NCBI GenBank assembly: GCA_041494285.1
Contig: JBGQAL010000103.1
Span: 1 to 9,927 of the forward strand
DNA length: 9,927 bases
Source: Fen-7 sp041494285
Lineage (GTDB): Archaea; Halobacteriota; Methanosarcinia; Methanotrichales; Methanotrichaceae
Reading direction: 5' to 3'
Shown here: positions 1 through 6,892 of the stretch, one piece after another
How positions within the stretch are numbered: the first letter of the stretch is position 1
Layout: each line of letters begins with the position of its first letter
Notes under the pieces: model-generated
Database searches by the model: none
What the model was told of the DNA's origin: nothing
What the model saw: only the letters and a program-made list of their open reading frames with translations
Made by a program: the position numbers and the translations under genes

Positions 1-39
1 CTGTTCCTGAAGTTGCTTGTTGGTCTCTCCTTCGTCCAT
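1..39 (-). CDS. N-terminal 13 codons of an unidentified gene, cut by the window edge
   Basis: On the minus strand an ATG at 39 opens a frame reading MDEGETNKQLQEQ that runs off the left edge. Upstream of it, at 65-82, the minus strand carries an AT-rich TATA-like stretch (TTAAATAATC), about 30 nt before the ATG. That is the spacing expected of an archaeal promoter with a very short leader. A GGGAG sits only one base before the ATG, too close for normal use as a ribosome binding site. Thirteen polar, Gln- and Glu-rich residues do not identify a family. The gene would be divergent from the transglutaminase-like gene at 281. The call rests on start, promoter spacing and an open frame only. Confidence 0.4.
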   Translation of the reverse strand, partial: MDEGETNKQLQEQ

Positions 40-227
40 ACTCCCATTTGAGGAATATTATCATTAGATTATTTAATTTTTCTGGTCAAAACGGTTTTAG
101 GCAAATTTGAATTAATTCACGAGGGAGCTAAACACATACCTCGGTTGTAATGCGGATGAACCTTCGCCAAGGCAGTGCAGTTAGATTATGAGAGCTTGGT
201 TAGCTACAACGTTGTCCGAATGCTTTA

Positions 228-250
228 GTCTTCGATGCAAAATACATATA
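228..250 (+). promoter_or_regulatory. Promoter-like element (TATA box) of the transglutaminase-like gene
   Basis: The element ends in TGCAAAATACATATA, an A-rich BRE-like stretch followed by a TATA-like box. The box centre lies about 32 nt before the ATG at 281, which predicts transcription starting at about 274 and a nearly leaderless mRNA. A 23-nt copy with one mismatch lies at 2992-3014. The spacing argues against the longer in-frame start at 188, which would be upstream of this box. Confidence 0.55.
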
Positions 251-280
251 GTATTCAGCAGTAAGACATACCTGATCGCT

Positions 281-1324
281 ATGTCCACCTGGCATCTCTG
301 GGTCTGTTTAATCCTTCTCACCGGATCAGCAGCAGCCGCAGATTTACCCTTCGTCTTTGACCAGAAATCTTCAGGCGTAGCTGGCTACACTTCTGCTCAG
401 CTTGAGCAAGCTTATACCACATCTCCAGATCTAGCTGGAGTTCCATCGGTGTCCACGCCAAAAGACGATGAGGTTTTGATGTTTCCCGTCACCGGCGGTG
501 GCAGCACTCCTGGTGGCAAAACAGAAAAAAAGGTCGGAGACCTAAAGAAGGTGTTTGACGCGCGGGTGGAGCCTGAAAATTCTGTAGTCCACGATGAAGC
601 TGTTGTACTCGCAGCCAAGTATCCCGGAGATCACACCATAGATCAGATCTGCGAGATTTATGACTACCTGAAAAATGGCGATAGCTCAAAGAATCGTTGG
701 AGCTATGTACCAGATCCAAGAGGCGTCGATTTCTTCAGTTACGCCAACGAGACCATAAAGAATGGCGAAAAGGCAAATTGTGTTGGTGCCGGTGACTGTG
801 ACGATTTTGCTATCCTCATGTCGGCCCTGGTGGAATCCGTGGGAGGAACCACCAGAGTGATCCTGGCCCACAACAACACCACCGGAGGACACGCATTCAC
901 GGAGGTGTACCTGGGCCTGCTCAATGCCACAGACAGCCATGTATCAGATTTAATTAGCTCGCTAAAGCAGACTTTTAATACGGATAAAATCTACACCAAC
1001 GTCGATACCGAAACAAAAGAGGTCTGGCTCAATCTCGACTGGGGGCCAGACGAAAAGGGGAATGCTCATCCGGGCGGGCCTTTATATCAGGGAGATAAAT
1101 ACATAGTTCTTTGCATCAGAGACCGCTATGTTAAAACTCCTCTGAATGTTCCAGAGAATACCCAGACAATCGCAACATCGCCTCCAGGAGAAAGAATAGA
1201 AGACAGGAGCTTGCAATCGACTCCAATCTCAAGTGCTATTCCGGTTAGTCCCATGGCTATCTCACCGGGACAAGCAATACCACTGGGGGCGGGACCTATA
1301 GACTGGTACACAAATAAAAATTGA
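281..1324 (+). CDS. Secreted transglutaminase-like (cysteine protease fold) protein
   Basis: The product is 347 residues. Residues 1-20 form a signal peptide: a hydrophobic core followed by AAAA before DLPFVF. Residues 160-260 match the transglutaminase-like core: Cys173 in GDCDDFAIL, His204 in GGHAFTEVYL and Asp253 in NLDWGPD, in the order and spacing of the catalytic triad. Family members may be proteases, peptidoglycan- or pseudomurein-type amidases, or crosslinkers; the substrate here is unknown. The tail after about residue 285 is Pro/Ser-rich and low in complexity. I chose the ATG at 281 over the one at 188 because the signal peptide begins there and a TATA-like box lies between the two. 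No ribosome binding site is evident, consistent with a nearly leaderless message. Two more secreted-protein genes follow in the same direction, each after a gap of about 200 nt, so this is probably not an operon. Confidence 0.8.
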   Translation: MSTWHLWVCLILLTGSAAAADLPFVFDQKSSGVAGYTSAQLEQAYTTSPDLAGVPSVSTPKDDEVLMFPVTGGGSTPGGKTEKKVGDLKKVFDARVEPENSVVHDEAVVLAAKYPGDHTIDQICEIYDYLKNGDSSKNRWSYVPDPRGVDFFSYANETIKNGEKANCVGAGDCDDFAILMSALVESVGGTTRVILAHNNTTGGHAFTEVYLGLLNATDSHVSDLISSLKQTFNTDKIYTNVDTETKEVWLNLDWGPDEKGNAHPGGPLYQGDKYIVLCIRDRYVKTPLNVPENTQTIATSPPGERIEDRSLQSTPISSAIPVSPMAISPGQAIPLGAGPIDWYTNKN

Positions 1325-1470
1325 CAATTTAGGCAGATACATGAATTGGGTTAAGAAACTCCTAAAAAGTCATCCAACATATAGAAAATGAATAATGTGA
1401 CGTTCTGTTAAAATTTAGATCTTATTTTTGTTGAAACATTCTTTGAAAATTAGAATTGCTAGATTTCAGA

Positions 1471-1518
1471 TACAAATAAATAGTCCTATTATCACCATTG
1501 TCTCAGATTCCAAGGAGG
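1471..1518 (+). promoter_or_regulatory. TATA-like box and ribosome binding site of the 244-residue secreted protein gene
   Basis: A TATA-like AAATAAATAG at 1474-1483 lies about 40 nt before the ATG at 1520, placing the transcript start near 1505. A strong Shine-Dalgarno AAGGAGG occupies 1512-1518, leaving one base before the ATG. That spacing is unusually tight, and there is no later ATG, GTG or TTG in frame before the signal peptide core. Confidence 0.45.
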
Positions 1519-1519
1519 G

Positions 1520-2254
1520 ATGATCATCCGGTTTAGTATATTAGCATTATTTCTAATTGTCTGCATAGCAGTTACCTTTGCGGCAAATGGGCAGAATTTT
1601 AAGGCGGGAGCTCCTGACGCAGGAGAAGCCTCTTCAGGAAACTATGGAGAGACGTCTATAACTTACTCATCGTCAGACGGTGATTACTCAGGAGATGCAT
1701 CCAACGGCTATTCTGCCTATCAGGGCACCTCCGGCCAAAACCCCAAGTACTTGTTCAGTACACACCCACGCAATACTCAGCAACAGGTCGCTCAGCAACA
1801 GGCGAGCACAACACATCCAGGCGTAACGAATACAGCTGCACAGACCTTCCAGGCACCTCAATCATCAGATCAACAAACTTTGCTCGCGTACAACGTATTG
1901 GAAAACCAACCCGATGCCGTCTTCTACAGTCAGGTTATGCAGCCCTGGCAACAATTTGTTTCAGCATTTCCGAAAAACATGCCCATGTTCTGGGTAAACA
2001 CCAAGGCAGGCTGGCAGTGGTATGCTACCTGTCCATTAGGCGGATGGGCTCAAGAAATAATGTTCATCCCACAAACAGGAACACTTGGAGAATACGAAAT
2101 CTATCCAGATAGAACCGCAAAATATTACAGCTACGGCTATGCAACACCCGGCTATCATTACATTTGGTTCAATGGTGACACCCCTGGACGTCATAACCAA
2201 ATCATAACTGTGGACAACATACCAAGCAATGCAGTGGCCTTTGATGTGGTCTGA
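1520..2254 (+). CDS. Secreted protein, Gln/Ser-rich linker and aromatic-rich C-terminal domain
   Basis: The product is 244 residues. Residues 1-22 are a clear signal peptide (MIIRF, a long hydrophobic core, then TFAA). Residues 23-120 are low in complexity, rich in Gly, Ser, Gln and Thr with QQVAQQQ-type runs, and look like an exposed flexible linker. Residues 125-244 are compact and aromatic-rich, with repeated Trp/Tyr strands (WVNTKAGWQWYATCPLGGW, then GYATPGYHYIWFNGDTPGRH), suggesting a single beta-sandwich module. I recall similar endings in exported proteins of acetate-using methanogens, but cannot name the family. A role in the cell envelope or sheath is inference from export plus linker. 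The start is fixed by the signal peptide, although its AAGGAGG is only one base from the ATG. Confidence 0.75.
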   Translation: MIIRFSILALFLIVCIAVTFAANGQNFKAGAPDAGEASSGNYGETSITYSSSDGDYSGDASNGYSAYQGTSGQNPKYLFSTHPRNTQQQVAQQQASTTHPGVTNTAAQTFQAPQSSDQQTLLAYNVLENQPDAVFYSQVMQPWQQFVSAFPKNMPMFWVNTKAGWQWYATCPLGGWAQEIMFIPQTGTLGEYEIYPDRTAKYYSYGYATPGYHYIWFNGDTPGRHNQIITVDNIPSNAVAFDVV

Positions 2255-2464
2255 TATAGCATCTAAGATCAAATTGAAGCCCACAAAGAACTGGCAGGAT
2301 GAATGATCTATCCAGCCATATTAATTTTATGATAGATGAGTAAATATCTGCTAAAAAAATAAGTAAGGTTTTATTCACAGTGTTCATGTTCATTTAAGAA
2401 GAATGTCTCGCAAGCTTTTTCATTAAGACGTGCAAACACAAGAATATCGCAGAGTGAATCTTGG

Positions 2465-2894
2465 ATGTACAATCGTGCCGTTCTCTTGCTGGGGATCATT
2501 GTTATCACGATAAGCTTTAGGAGTCGCTGTGGATATTCCAGGTGGCTACAACGAAACGGGCTTTCACGAGATCGCACCGCTCAGCACATCCGAGAGTACA
2601 TCCGGAGGGATCACTTTTGCCTCTCAATCTCAGGATCAGGGTAACGTTTTGGCAGGACTTCACCAGACCTTTGAGAAACCGGAGCACATCAGCACAGATG
2701 CATCCAGCAACTTCGAGATGATCATGTGGTCCTGGGGACGCTTCGTGATGCCTATCACCATAACCACGATGGACGGAAATGAATACGAGTACATGTATCC
2801 GTTTACCTTCCGCGCTCAGCTTGAAGACGCCCAGAGAAGCGGATACAGGTTCATTGATGCGACGAACGCATGGAATGTCATCGGTGGTTATTGA
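2465..2894 (+). pseudogene. Small secreted protein, probably frameshifted by one base near 2519
   Basis: An ATG at 2465 opens MYNRAVLLLGIIVITISF, a good signal peptide, in one frame. The body, beginning GVAVDIPGGYNETGF and running to the stop at 2892-2894, is in the next frame. Dropping one base near 2519 (TTTAGG to TTTGG) joins them into a product of about 142 residues. Without that change, the body can only start at the GTG at 2529 and lacks an export signal. The body is Ser/Thr-rich at first, then ends with a conserved-looking aromatic segment (MIMWSWGRFVMPITITTMD and FIDATNAWNVIGGY). The body itself has no stops, so the shift is recent, a sequencing error, or a programmed event. Function is not recognised. 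It lies about 210 nt after the previous secreted-protein gene and has no convincing ribosome binding site. Confidence 0.6.
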
Positions 2895-3413
2895 AGTCTG
2901 GAACGGACACGACCTAAAATTTTCGCCTTCAAGACAAAGGTGGAACTAGTGGGTCAGGCAGGCTAGATCCGACTACTCGCTGAGGTTCTTGGTCTTCGCT
3001 GCAAAATACATATAATAGTCGAGATCAGCATGATATCGAATATGTTTTGAACTTCAGCCTTCGTGCCTGTAATGCCCGGATGAAAGATAACGCAATCTTA
3101 GCATTGTAAATGACCCTCTTTACCCTGCTATCTTCAACGAGTACAGCCCGATCATTTAAAGATGTCCTTTTCGGGATTTATATGAGATATCTGTCATGTA
3201 AACGCGGCCATTGGGGAGAGCCAGCCGGACTAGCAGGATCTTGAGATCAAGTGGTTCGGTCCATTAGTCTCCATGTCCAAACCGCAGATTCCATATATTC
3301 TGATTTCTCGAAGAGCTAGGTCCCATATCTGGATCGAATCGACCTTTGCTTTTGAGCTAGGGTCCGCCAATTATCTCTCTCCAATAGCGTGGAAGCTGCC
3401 GGTATAAGTCCTT
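2895..3413. other. Intergenic stretch with an orphan promoter copy and no supported gene
   Basis: About 520 nt with no convincing gene. It holds the second copy of the promoter-like element (2992-3014) followed by an ATG at 3030 whose frame closes after six codons, as if a gene once started there. A 44-codon open frame at 3273-3407 (plus) starts MSKPQIPYIL but has no ribosome binding site and matches nothing I recognise, so I do not call it. Confidence 0.5.
2992..3014 (+). repeat. Second copy of the promoter-like element found at 228-250
   Basis: This 23-nt sequence matches 228-250 at 22 positions, including the whole of TGCAAAATACATATA. A second shared motif, TGTAATGC followed by GGATGAA, occurs at 146-160 and 3068-3084, with two extra C in the second copy. 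It lies before the TATA-like box in the first location and after it in the second. The match suggests duplication of an upstream region, with the gene behind this copy since lost, or a shared regulatory site. Confidence 0.5.
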
Positions 3414-3852
3414 GTCTAAATGATGAGTCCTTTGAAGAAAGATTGTTCAAAGTTGTCTCCGATTTTGCCTGTCTTTTCAGAGTCTTGCTTACCTCGTTCT
3501 TCACTCTTTTGCCTAGAGTTCAGTCAATATTTCTCACCTAAGCTCTCCTAGAGCCGGGTGTGGAAGATCTCCGGAAGGATCTGCTTGGCCGTCTCTAGAT
3601 CCAATAGTTTGGGGTTGATTGGACTGGATTCAAGGGGCCTGGCATTTCGTCTTCACACCTTTGATCATGTGAACGCCTTTAGGGTGGTCTGGCTCTTCTG
3701 TCCGCTCGGAAACGTCTTTGCTACAAGATGATTTGCTGATGCCCTCGGCCCTTCGTCGAAGTACCACACTCTATCGGCATTTCTGGTCAGATCATCTGGG
3801 AACGTATTGGTTGCCGGTGAGCAAAGCAGGATTGCTCTGGCTGTACTTCTAT
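3414..3852 (-). pseudogene. Decayed coding remnant, one frame interrupted by in-frame stops
   Basis: Read on the minus strand from about 3852 to 3414, a single frame stays protein-like through about 145 codons without any shift but meets stops at 3667 (TGA), 3655 (TGA), 3550 (TAG) and 3529 (TGA). Stretches between them look coded, for example DRVWYFDEGPRA, then SSPINPKLLDLETAKQ and ILPEIFHTRL, then SEERGKQDSEKTGKIGDNF. Three of the four stops could be CGA turned to TGA. I have a weak memory of LDLETAKQILPEIF-like segments in hypothetical proteins of Methanothrix, but no function. An alternative 62-codon frame at 3316-3504 overlaps the end of this remnant and is less convincing. The call rests on residue texture in a single frame and is tentative. 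Confidence 0.4.
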
Positions 3853-3967
3853 GTTTATCTCAAACGAGAGCCTTGATTGAAAAATATGTTTAAAATTTTT
3901 AGCATTTAAATCCTCGGCCTGCCCGCGGACGGAAAAAACTTCACCGAGGAGTGTTTGTCTCAAACGA
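3852..3967 (+). repeat. 16-bp repeat, two copies exactly 100 bp apart, flanking a GC-rich inverted repeat
   Basis: TGTTTATCTCAAACGA at 3852-3867 and TGTTTGTCTCAAACGA at 3952-3967 differ at one base. The second copy is itself a small dyad (GTTTG, TCT, CAAAC). Between them lie an AT-rich patch that could be a TATA box (3886-3910) and a perfect 7-bp inverted repeat, TCCTCGG at 3911-3917 and CCGAGGA at 3944-3950, around a GC-rich loop. The arrangement could be paired operators or a small RNA gene upstream of the Cys-rich protein gene. It is too short to be CRISPR. Confidence 0.5.
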
Positions 3968-3977
3968 TAATATATGC
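3966..3977 (+). promoter_or_regulatory. TATA-like box upstream of the Cys-rich protein gene
   Basis: GATAATATATGC is the most TATA-like sequence ahead of the gene. It overlaps the end of the second 16-bp repeat (3952-3967), so anything binding the repeat could affect initiation. It predicts a start near 3997 and a leader of about 70 nt before the GTG at 4069. Confidence 0.4.
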
Positions 3978-4068
3978 ACTTATTTGAAATCCGTAAACTT
4001 TAAATTCTTAAGATCTATTGTTACATAACAAAAGTACGTCCTTGAATAGAATAAAAGTGAGGGATAAC

Positions 4069-4506
4069 GTGAAGAAGAATTTTATTGGTCTAGGACTGTT
4101 AATAGTAACGGTGTTAGGAATTGCTATAACAATCTGTGCTACGTCCATGGCGAGTAATGAAATAGATAAAGCTGCTAATGTCTGTCCAGTAATTAATAGT
4201 GTATCTGTTTACTTGGATGGGAGGGCTGCCTCCGGATCGCCAATAATCGTCAGTGTTGGAAATCATGTTCAAATTCGAGTATGTGTAACAAATAAAGCAA
4301 AGTGTGCTGCCACATTGACTGTGACTTTACCCACAGGAGGTTCATACACAAGAACTATTGCTGCAGGGTCCACAAAATGCGAAGATTTCTATTTCCAAAT
4401 CAACTCCAAGATGACTTCATCCAAATGTGCTCAGATATCGGTAACAGCACCCTGTATAAATTGTGGCCAAAGATGGTCAGGTAATGTTTGCTTTAGGACA
4501 AGGTGA
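4069..4506 (+). CDS. Small Cys-rich exported or membrane-anchored protein
   Basis: The product is 145 residues from a GTG start. It begins MKKNFIGLGLLIVTVLGIA, a basic end and a hydrophobic core of about 22 residues that is either a signal peptide or an N-terminal anchor. The rest has eight cysteines, including a CINC (CxxC) pair near the end, spread through alternating beta-strand-like segments (ISVYLD-type, VQIRVCV, LTVTLPTGG). This suggests a small immunoglobulin-like or CARDB-like beta sandwich stabilised by disulfides, although metal binding is possible. I chose GTG 4069 because GTGAGG lies six bases before it and the basic/hydrophobic signal follows at once. GTG 4057 and TTG 4018 are in frame but add a polar leader. 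The gene is visibly more AT-rich in codon use than its neighbours, a possible sign of transfer. A T6 run at 4519-4524 may end the transcript. Function unknown. Confidence 0.65.
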   Translation: MKKNFIGLGLLIVTVLGIAITICATSMASNEIDKAANVCPVINSVSVYLDGRAASGSPIIVSVGNHVQIRVCVTNKAKCAATLTVTLPTGGSYTRTIAAGSTKCEDFYFQINSKMTSSKCAQISVTAPCINCGQRWSGNVCFRTR

Positions 4507-4536
4507 GGTGGAAACATCTTTTTTCCTAATCCTCTC

Positions 4537-4576
4537 GATGTTGTGCCTTTCAGGCGATTAGTCTAGCGACAACATC
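4537..4576. repeat. Perfect 8-bp inverted repeat in the convergent intergenic region
   Basis: GATGTTGT at 4537-4544 and ACAACATC at 4569-4576 are exact inverted copies with a 24-nt loop. They lie just past the T run that follows the Cys-rich protein gene and may be part of transcription termination for the plus-strand gene. No T run follows the second arm directly, so a terminator role is only possible. Confidence 0.4.
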
Positions 4577-4690
4577 AACAAGCCATGAGCTTCTCTATAA
4601 ACACCTTTTTGTACCCATGCGAGAAAAGTGAAACTCAGCCTCCTTGGCAGTATCGCACAAACCTTGGGGGACAATCGAGACGGCTGTTTT

Positions 4691-4738
4691 AAAAAAATCA
4701 AAGATTGTCAGGCACTTTCCATGATACCTGACATCTTT
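4691..4738 (-). terminator. Hairpin plus T-run terminator of the cupredoxin gene
   Basis: On the minus strand AAAGATGTCAGG (4738-4727) pairs with CCTGACAATCTTT (4712-4700), giving a 12-bp stem with one bulged base and a 14-nt loop. It is followed by a run of seven T (4697-4691). The stem begins inside the TAA stop codon of the cupredoxin gene (4740-4738), so the transcript would end immediately after the gene. Confidence 0.7.
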
Positions 4739-5874
4739 TAAATCTTCGGAAGTACTGTTATTTGGCCCTTCATGCCCATATAGTCGTGGAATATACAGAG
4801 ATATCCGTAAATTCCGGGAGTGTCGAAAGTGAGATTGTAGCTACGTGGCCCAGGCAAAGGCAACATTGTCCCCCAGATGGCGCCGGAGTTGAAGTAAACC
4901 TTACCGCTGTAGACCTTACCGCCTGCAGGCATCTGCACAACTGGATTTAGGACGAACTTGGGCGATCCTCTCTGTTGGGGTTCTATCAAGACAAGATCGG
5001 GTTCCTTGCCTCCCGACAGGAATGCAACAGTGTGGGGCACCACAACATCTCCCCGAGTCCACTCAACGGAATCACCTACATGGATAGTCAGATTCGTGGG
5101 AATAAAGCGCATCCATGAAACGCGTCCATCACCATAGCCTAACTTTACCTCATGGATGGTCGTCCCGTTCGGACCAAGATGAGTGGATACACTTCCGGCT
5201 GTTGGCTCAACCTTTAAAGCCGCTTCCATGTCTGCCGCTAGAAGCTTTGTAGCCTCTGCATCGATCTGCTCCTGGGTCTTGGGATACGACTTGCCTGCTG
5301 GCTGTACTGTGACATTGCCCTTCATCATGCCGTGGAAGCCGCAGAAGTACTCGAAGGTCCCTGCCTTGGTAAAGGTCAGATTGTAAACTCTGGGGAAATT
5401 CGGCTCCACATCAAGTTGCCCTGAACCAGTCAGATTAGTTCCATTATAGGTCAGACCGCCTTGAGGAAGTATTACAAGTGGGTTTAATAGCAAGCGATGA
5501 CTACTATTATTTTCGGGTATGATGAGGTCGGGCATCTTTCCACCTGGACCTAGGAAAGTTGCGGTGTGAGGCTCGGATCCTTTTAGAATCCATTCGATTT
5601 TATCGCCTACGTTGATGGTAATGTTCTCTGGATAGAAGCGCATGAACTGCCAGGCCCCTGATGGTCCGTACTCCTGAGGTTCAACTGCCGCTTCTCCACC
5701 CACCAGCACTGTCCAGGTCACTGGACCTGTCTTGGCCGCTCCCCCTGATGGGATTTGTGCAAAAGTAGTGCCCATAAAAGCGATAAGCGCTATAGCACAA
5801 ACCATTAAATAGACCAGCGGATACTTCGACATCCGCCACCGATGGACATTATGCCCATTTTCTTTTTCTGACAT
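4738..5874 (-). CDS. Exported two-domain cupredoxin (plastocyanin-like) copper protein
   Basis: The product is 378 residues with two type-1 copper domains in tandem. Residues 15-40 are an export signal (MSKYPLVYLMVCAIALIAF to FAQ). Domain 1 (about 52-192) has His103 in EPHTATF, then Cys178, His181 and Met184 in CGFHGMMKG. Domain 2 (about 238-376) has His281 in VPHTVAF, then Cys360, His363 and Met368 in CIFHDYMGMKG. Both sets of copper ligands are therefore complete, and the domains resemble each other as an internal duplication. Such proteins carry electrons one at a time outside the membrane or bind copper; the partner is unknown. Start ATG 5874 is supported by GGAG ten bases upstream and by the TATA-like box at 5945-5960. 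ATG 5832 with GGTGG nearby is an alternative. The longer in-frame ATG at 5943 would lie upstream of the predicted transcript start. Confidence 0.85.
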   Translation of the reverse strand: MSEKENGHNVHRWRMSKYPLVYLMVCAIALIAFMGTTFAQIPSGGAAKTGPVTWTVLVGGEAAVEPQEYGPSGAWQFMRFYPENITINVGDKIEWILKGSEPHTATFLGPGGKMPDLIIPENNSSHRLLLNPLVILPQGGLTYNGTNLTGSGQLDVEPNFPRVYNLTFTKAGTFEYFCGFHGMMKGNVTVQPAGKSYPKTQEQIDAEATKLLAADMEAALKVEPTAGSVSTHLGPNGTTIHEVKLGYGDGRVSWMRFIPTNLTIHVGDSVEWTRGDVVVPHTVAFLSGGKEPDLVLIEPQQRGSPKFVLNPVVQMPAGGKVYSGKVYFNSGAIWGTMLPLPGPRSYNLTFDTPGIYGYLCIFHDYMGMKGQITVLPKI

Positions 5875-5944
5875 AGAATACACACTCCGTAGGATTTTAA
5901 ATGCGATTGTAGGAGAACCGCAAACATTGTTATTGAACTTCAAA

Positions 5945-5960
5945 CTTATTATACTTTTTT
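5945..5960 (-). promoter_or_regulatory. BRE/TATA promoter of the cupredoxin gene
   Basis: On the minus strand AAAAAAG (5960-5954) is followed by TATAATAAG (5953-5945), a good BRE plus TATA box. It predicts transcription from about 5924 and a leader of about 50 nt to the ATG at 5874. Confidence 0.6.
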
Positions 5961-6073
5961 AACATGGAGTCAAGGTCTTCGACTTAAGGCATAAAACTTA
6001 TGAAAGCAATTAGGGCTAAGAACCGGATCCTTCTGTGCGAAATAAAACTAAGAACGATACCCAAGATTCAGAT

Positions 6074-6859
6074 TCATCCAATCTGGAAACATCTCATAGA
6101 GATTGATCCGTGCTGAAACCCTTCGTAGGTAAAGGCTATTGGTTCATCTTTTTCTCGCAGTGCGATAATGTATATCATCGGCAGATAATGGTCGAGAGTG
6201 GGCACGGCGTAAGAAGCAACGTCACCCATTTTTTCAAAATTGATCAACCTTTCTGGATTCCATTCCTGCAGATTTGCCTTTGCCAACTCGTCAAATTCGA
6301 CCGCCCAATCGTATGGCTTAGCGTTGATGTTACTGAAATCAATCAGCCTGAGATTGTGTACGATGTTGCCGCTGCCAATGATCAGGACACCTTTTTCCCT
6401 TAATTCTACGAGCTCCCTGGCCAGATTATAATGGTACTGGAGAGGCTTTGGATTCCAATCGTTGAAGGAATAATCAAGGCTCATCTCAAATACGGGTATG
6501 TCTGCCTCCGGATACATATGCCTCAGGATTGCCCAAGAAGCGTGATCCAGTCCCCATTCATAATCGCATCTCACCTTGCCCTCATTAACCGATTCCGTAA
6601 CAAGTTTAGCATAATCAAGGGCACCGGAACTCGGATATCTAATTCTGTACAATTCGTCAGGAAATCCGTAGAAATCATGAATTGTCCTCGGCTTGTCCAT
6701 GCAGGCAACGTAAGTTCCGTCTGTCAGCCAGTGGGCTGAGATCACCATTATCGCCCTTGGCCTGGGCAGAGTTCTGCCTAGATCAGCAAGGCTCTTTGTG
6801 AAGTCGTTCTTCAGGATTACGTTCATGGGCGAGCCATGCCCTATGAACAGAGCAGGCAT
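6074..6859 (-). CDS. ygiD: DODA-type class III extradiol ring-cleavage dioxygenase (YgiD family)
   Basis: The product is 261 residues, the usual length of the YgiD/4,5-DOPA dioxygenase branch of the LigB superfamily. It opens MPALFIGHGSPMNV, the family's characteristic start. Metal and active-site histidines are in place: His8 (GHGSP), His43 (ISAHW), His106 (LDHASW), His168 (SGNIVHN) and His224 (DHYLP), and it ends SISMRCFQIG. Characterised members cleave catechols such as L-DOPA with a single Zn or Fe; the natural substrate in archaea is not known. ATG 6859 is chosen over ATG 6892 because a strong AAGGAG (6870-6865) lies five bases before it and the family begins here. A TATA-like AATTATATCA at 6910-6901 places the transcript start near 6880. 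It has no recognisable pathway partners in the window; the cupredoxin gene downstream has its own promoter. Confidence 0.9.
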   Translation of the reverse strand: MPALFIGHGSPMNVILKNDFTKSLADLGRTLPRPRAIMVISAHWLTDGTYVACMDKPRTIHDFYGFPDELYRIRYPSSGALDYAKLVTESVNEGKVRCDYEWGLDHASWAILRHMYPEADIPVFEMSLDYSFNDWNPKPLQYHYNLARELVELREKGVLIIGSGNIVHNLRLIDFSNINAKPYDWAVEFDELAKANLQEWNPERLINFEKMGDVASYAVPTLDHYLPMIYIIALREKDEPIAFTYEGFQHGSISMRCFQIG

Positions 6860-6892
6860 CGTTTCTCCTTCGTGCCGGATCTTTTCGCTCAT

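Noticed and set aside
188..280. Longer in-frame start for the transglutaminase-like gene
   Set aside because: The TATA-like box at 236-250 lies inside this extension and the signal peptide begins at 281, so the upstream ATG would precede the transcript.
489..940. Minus-strand open frames opposite the transglutaminase-like gene
   Set aside because: Antisense shadows; the plus-strand gene has catalytic motifs and a signal peptide.
3316..3504. 62-codon minus-strand open frame, Lys/Arg/Ser-rich
   Set aside because: No ribosome binding site or recognisable motif; it overlaps the more protein-like frame described for 3414-3852.
3548..3550. In-frame TAG as a pyrrolysine codon in the remnant at 3414-3852
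   Set aside because: The same frame also has TGA stops, so decay is the simpler explanation, and no pyrrolysine genes are in view.
3852..3967. CRISPR-like repeat pair
   Set aside because: Only two 16-bp copies with an 84-bp gap; real arrays have longer repeats, regular spacers of 30-40 bp and more units.
5875..5943. 23-residue N-terminal extension of the cupredoxin gene
   Set aside because: The ATG at 5943 is upstream of the transcript start predicted from the box at 5945-5960, and GGAG precedes the ATG at 5874.
6110..6739. Plus-strand open frames of 63-102 codons opposite the dioxygenase
   Set aside because: They are antisense shadows of a strongly supported gene, without ribosome binding sites or family texture.
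6860..6892. 11-residue N-terminal extension of the dioxygenase
   Set aside because: The AAGGAG at 6865-6870 points to the ATG at 6859, where the family's MPALFIGHGSP begins.
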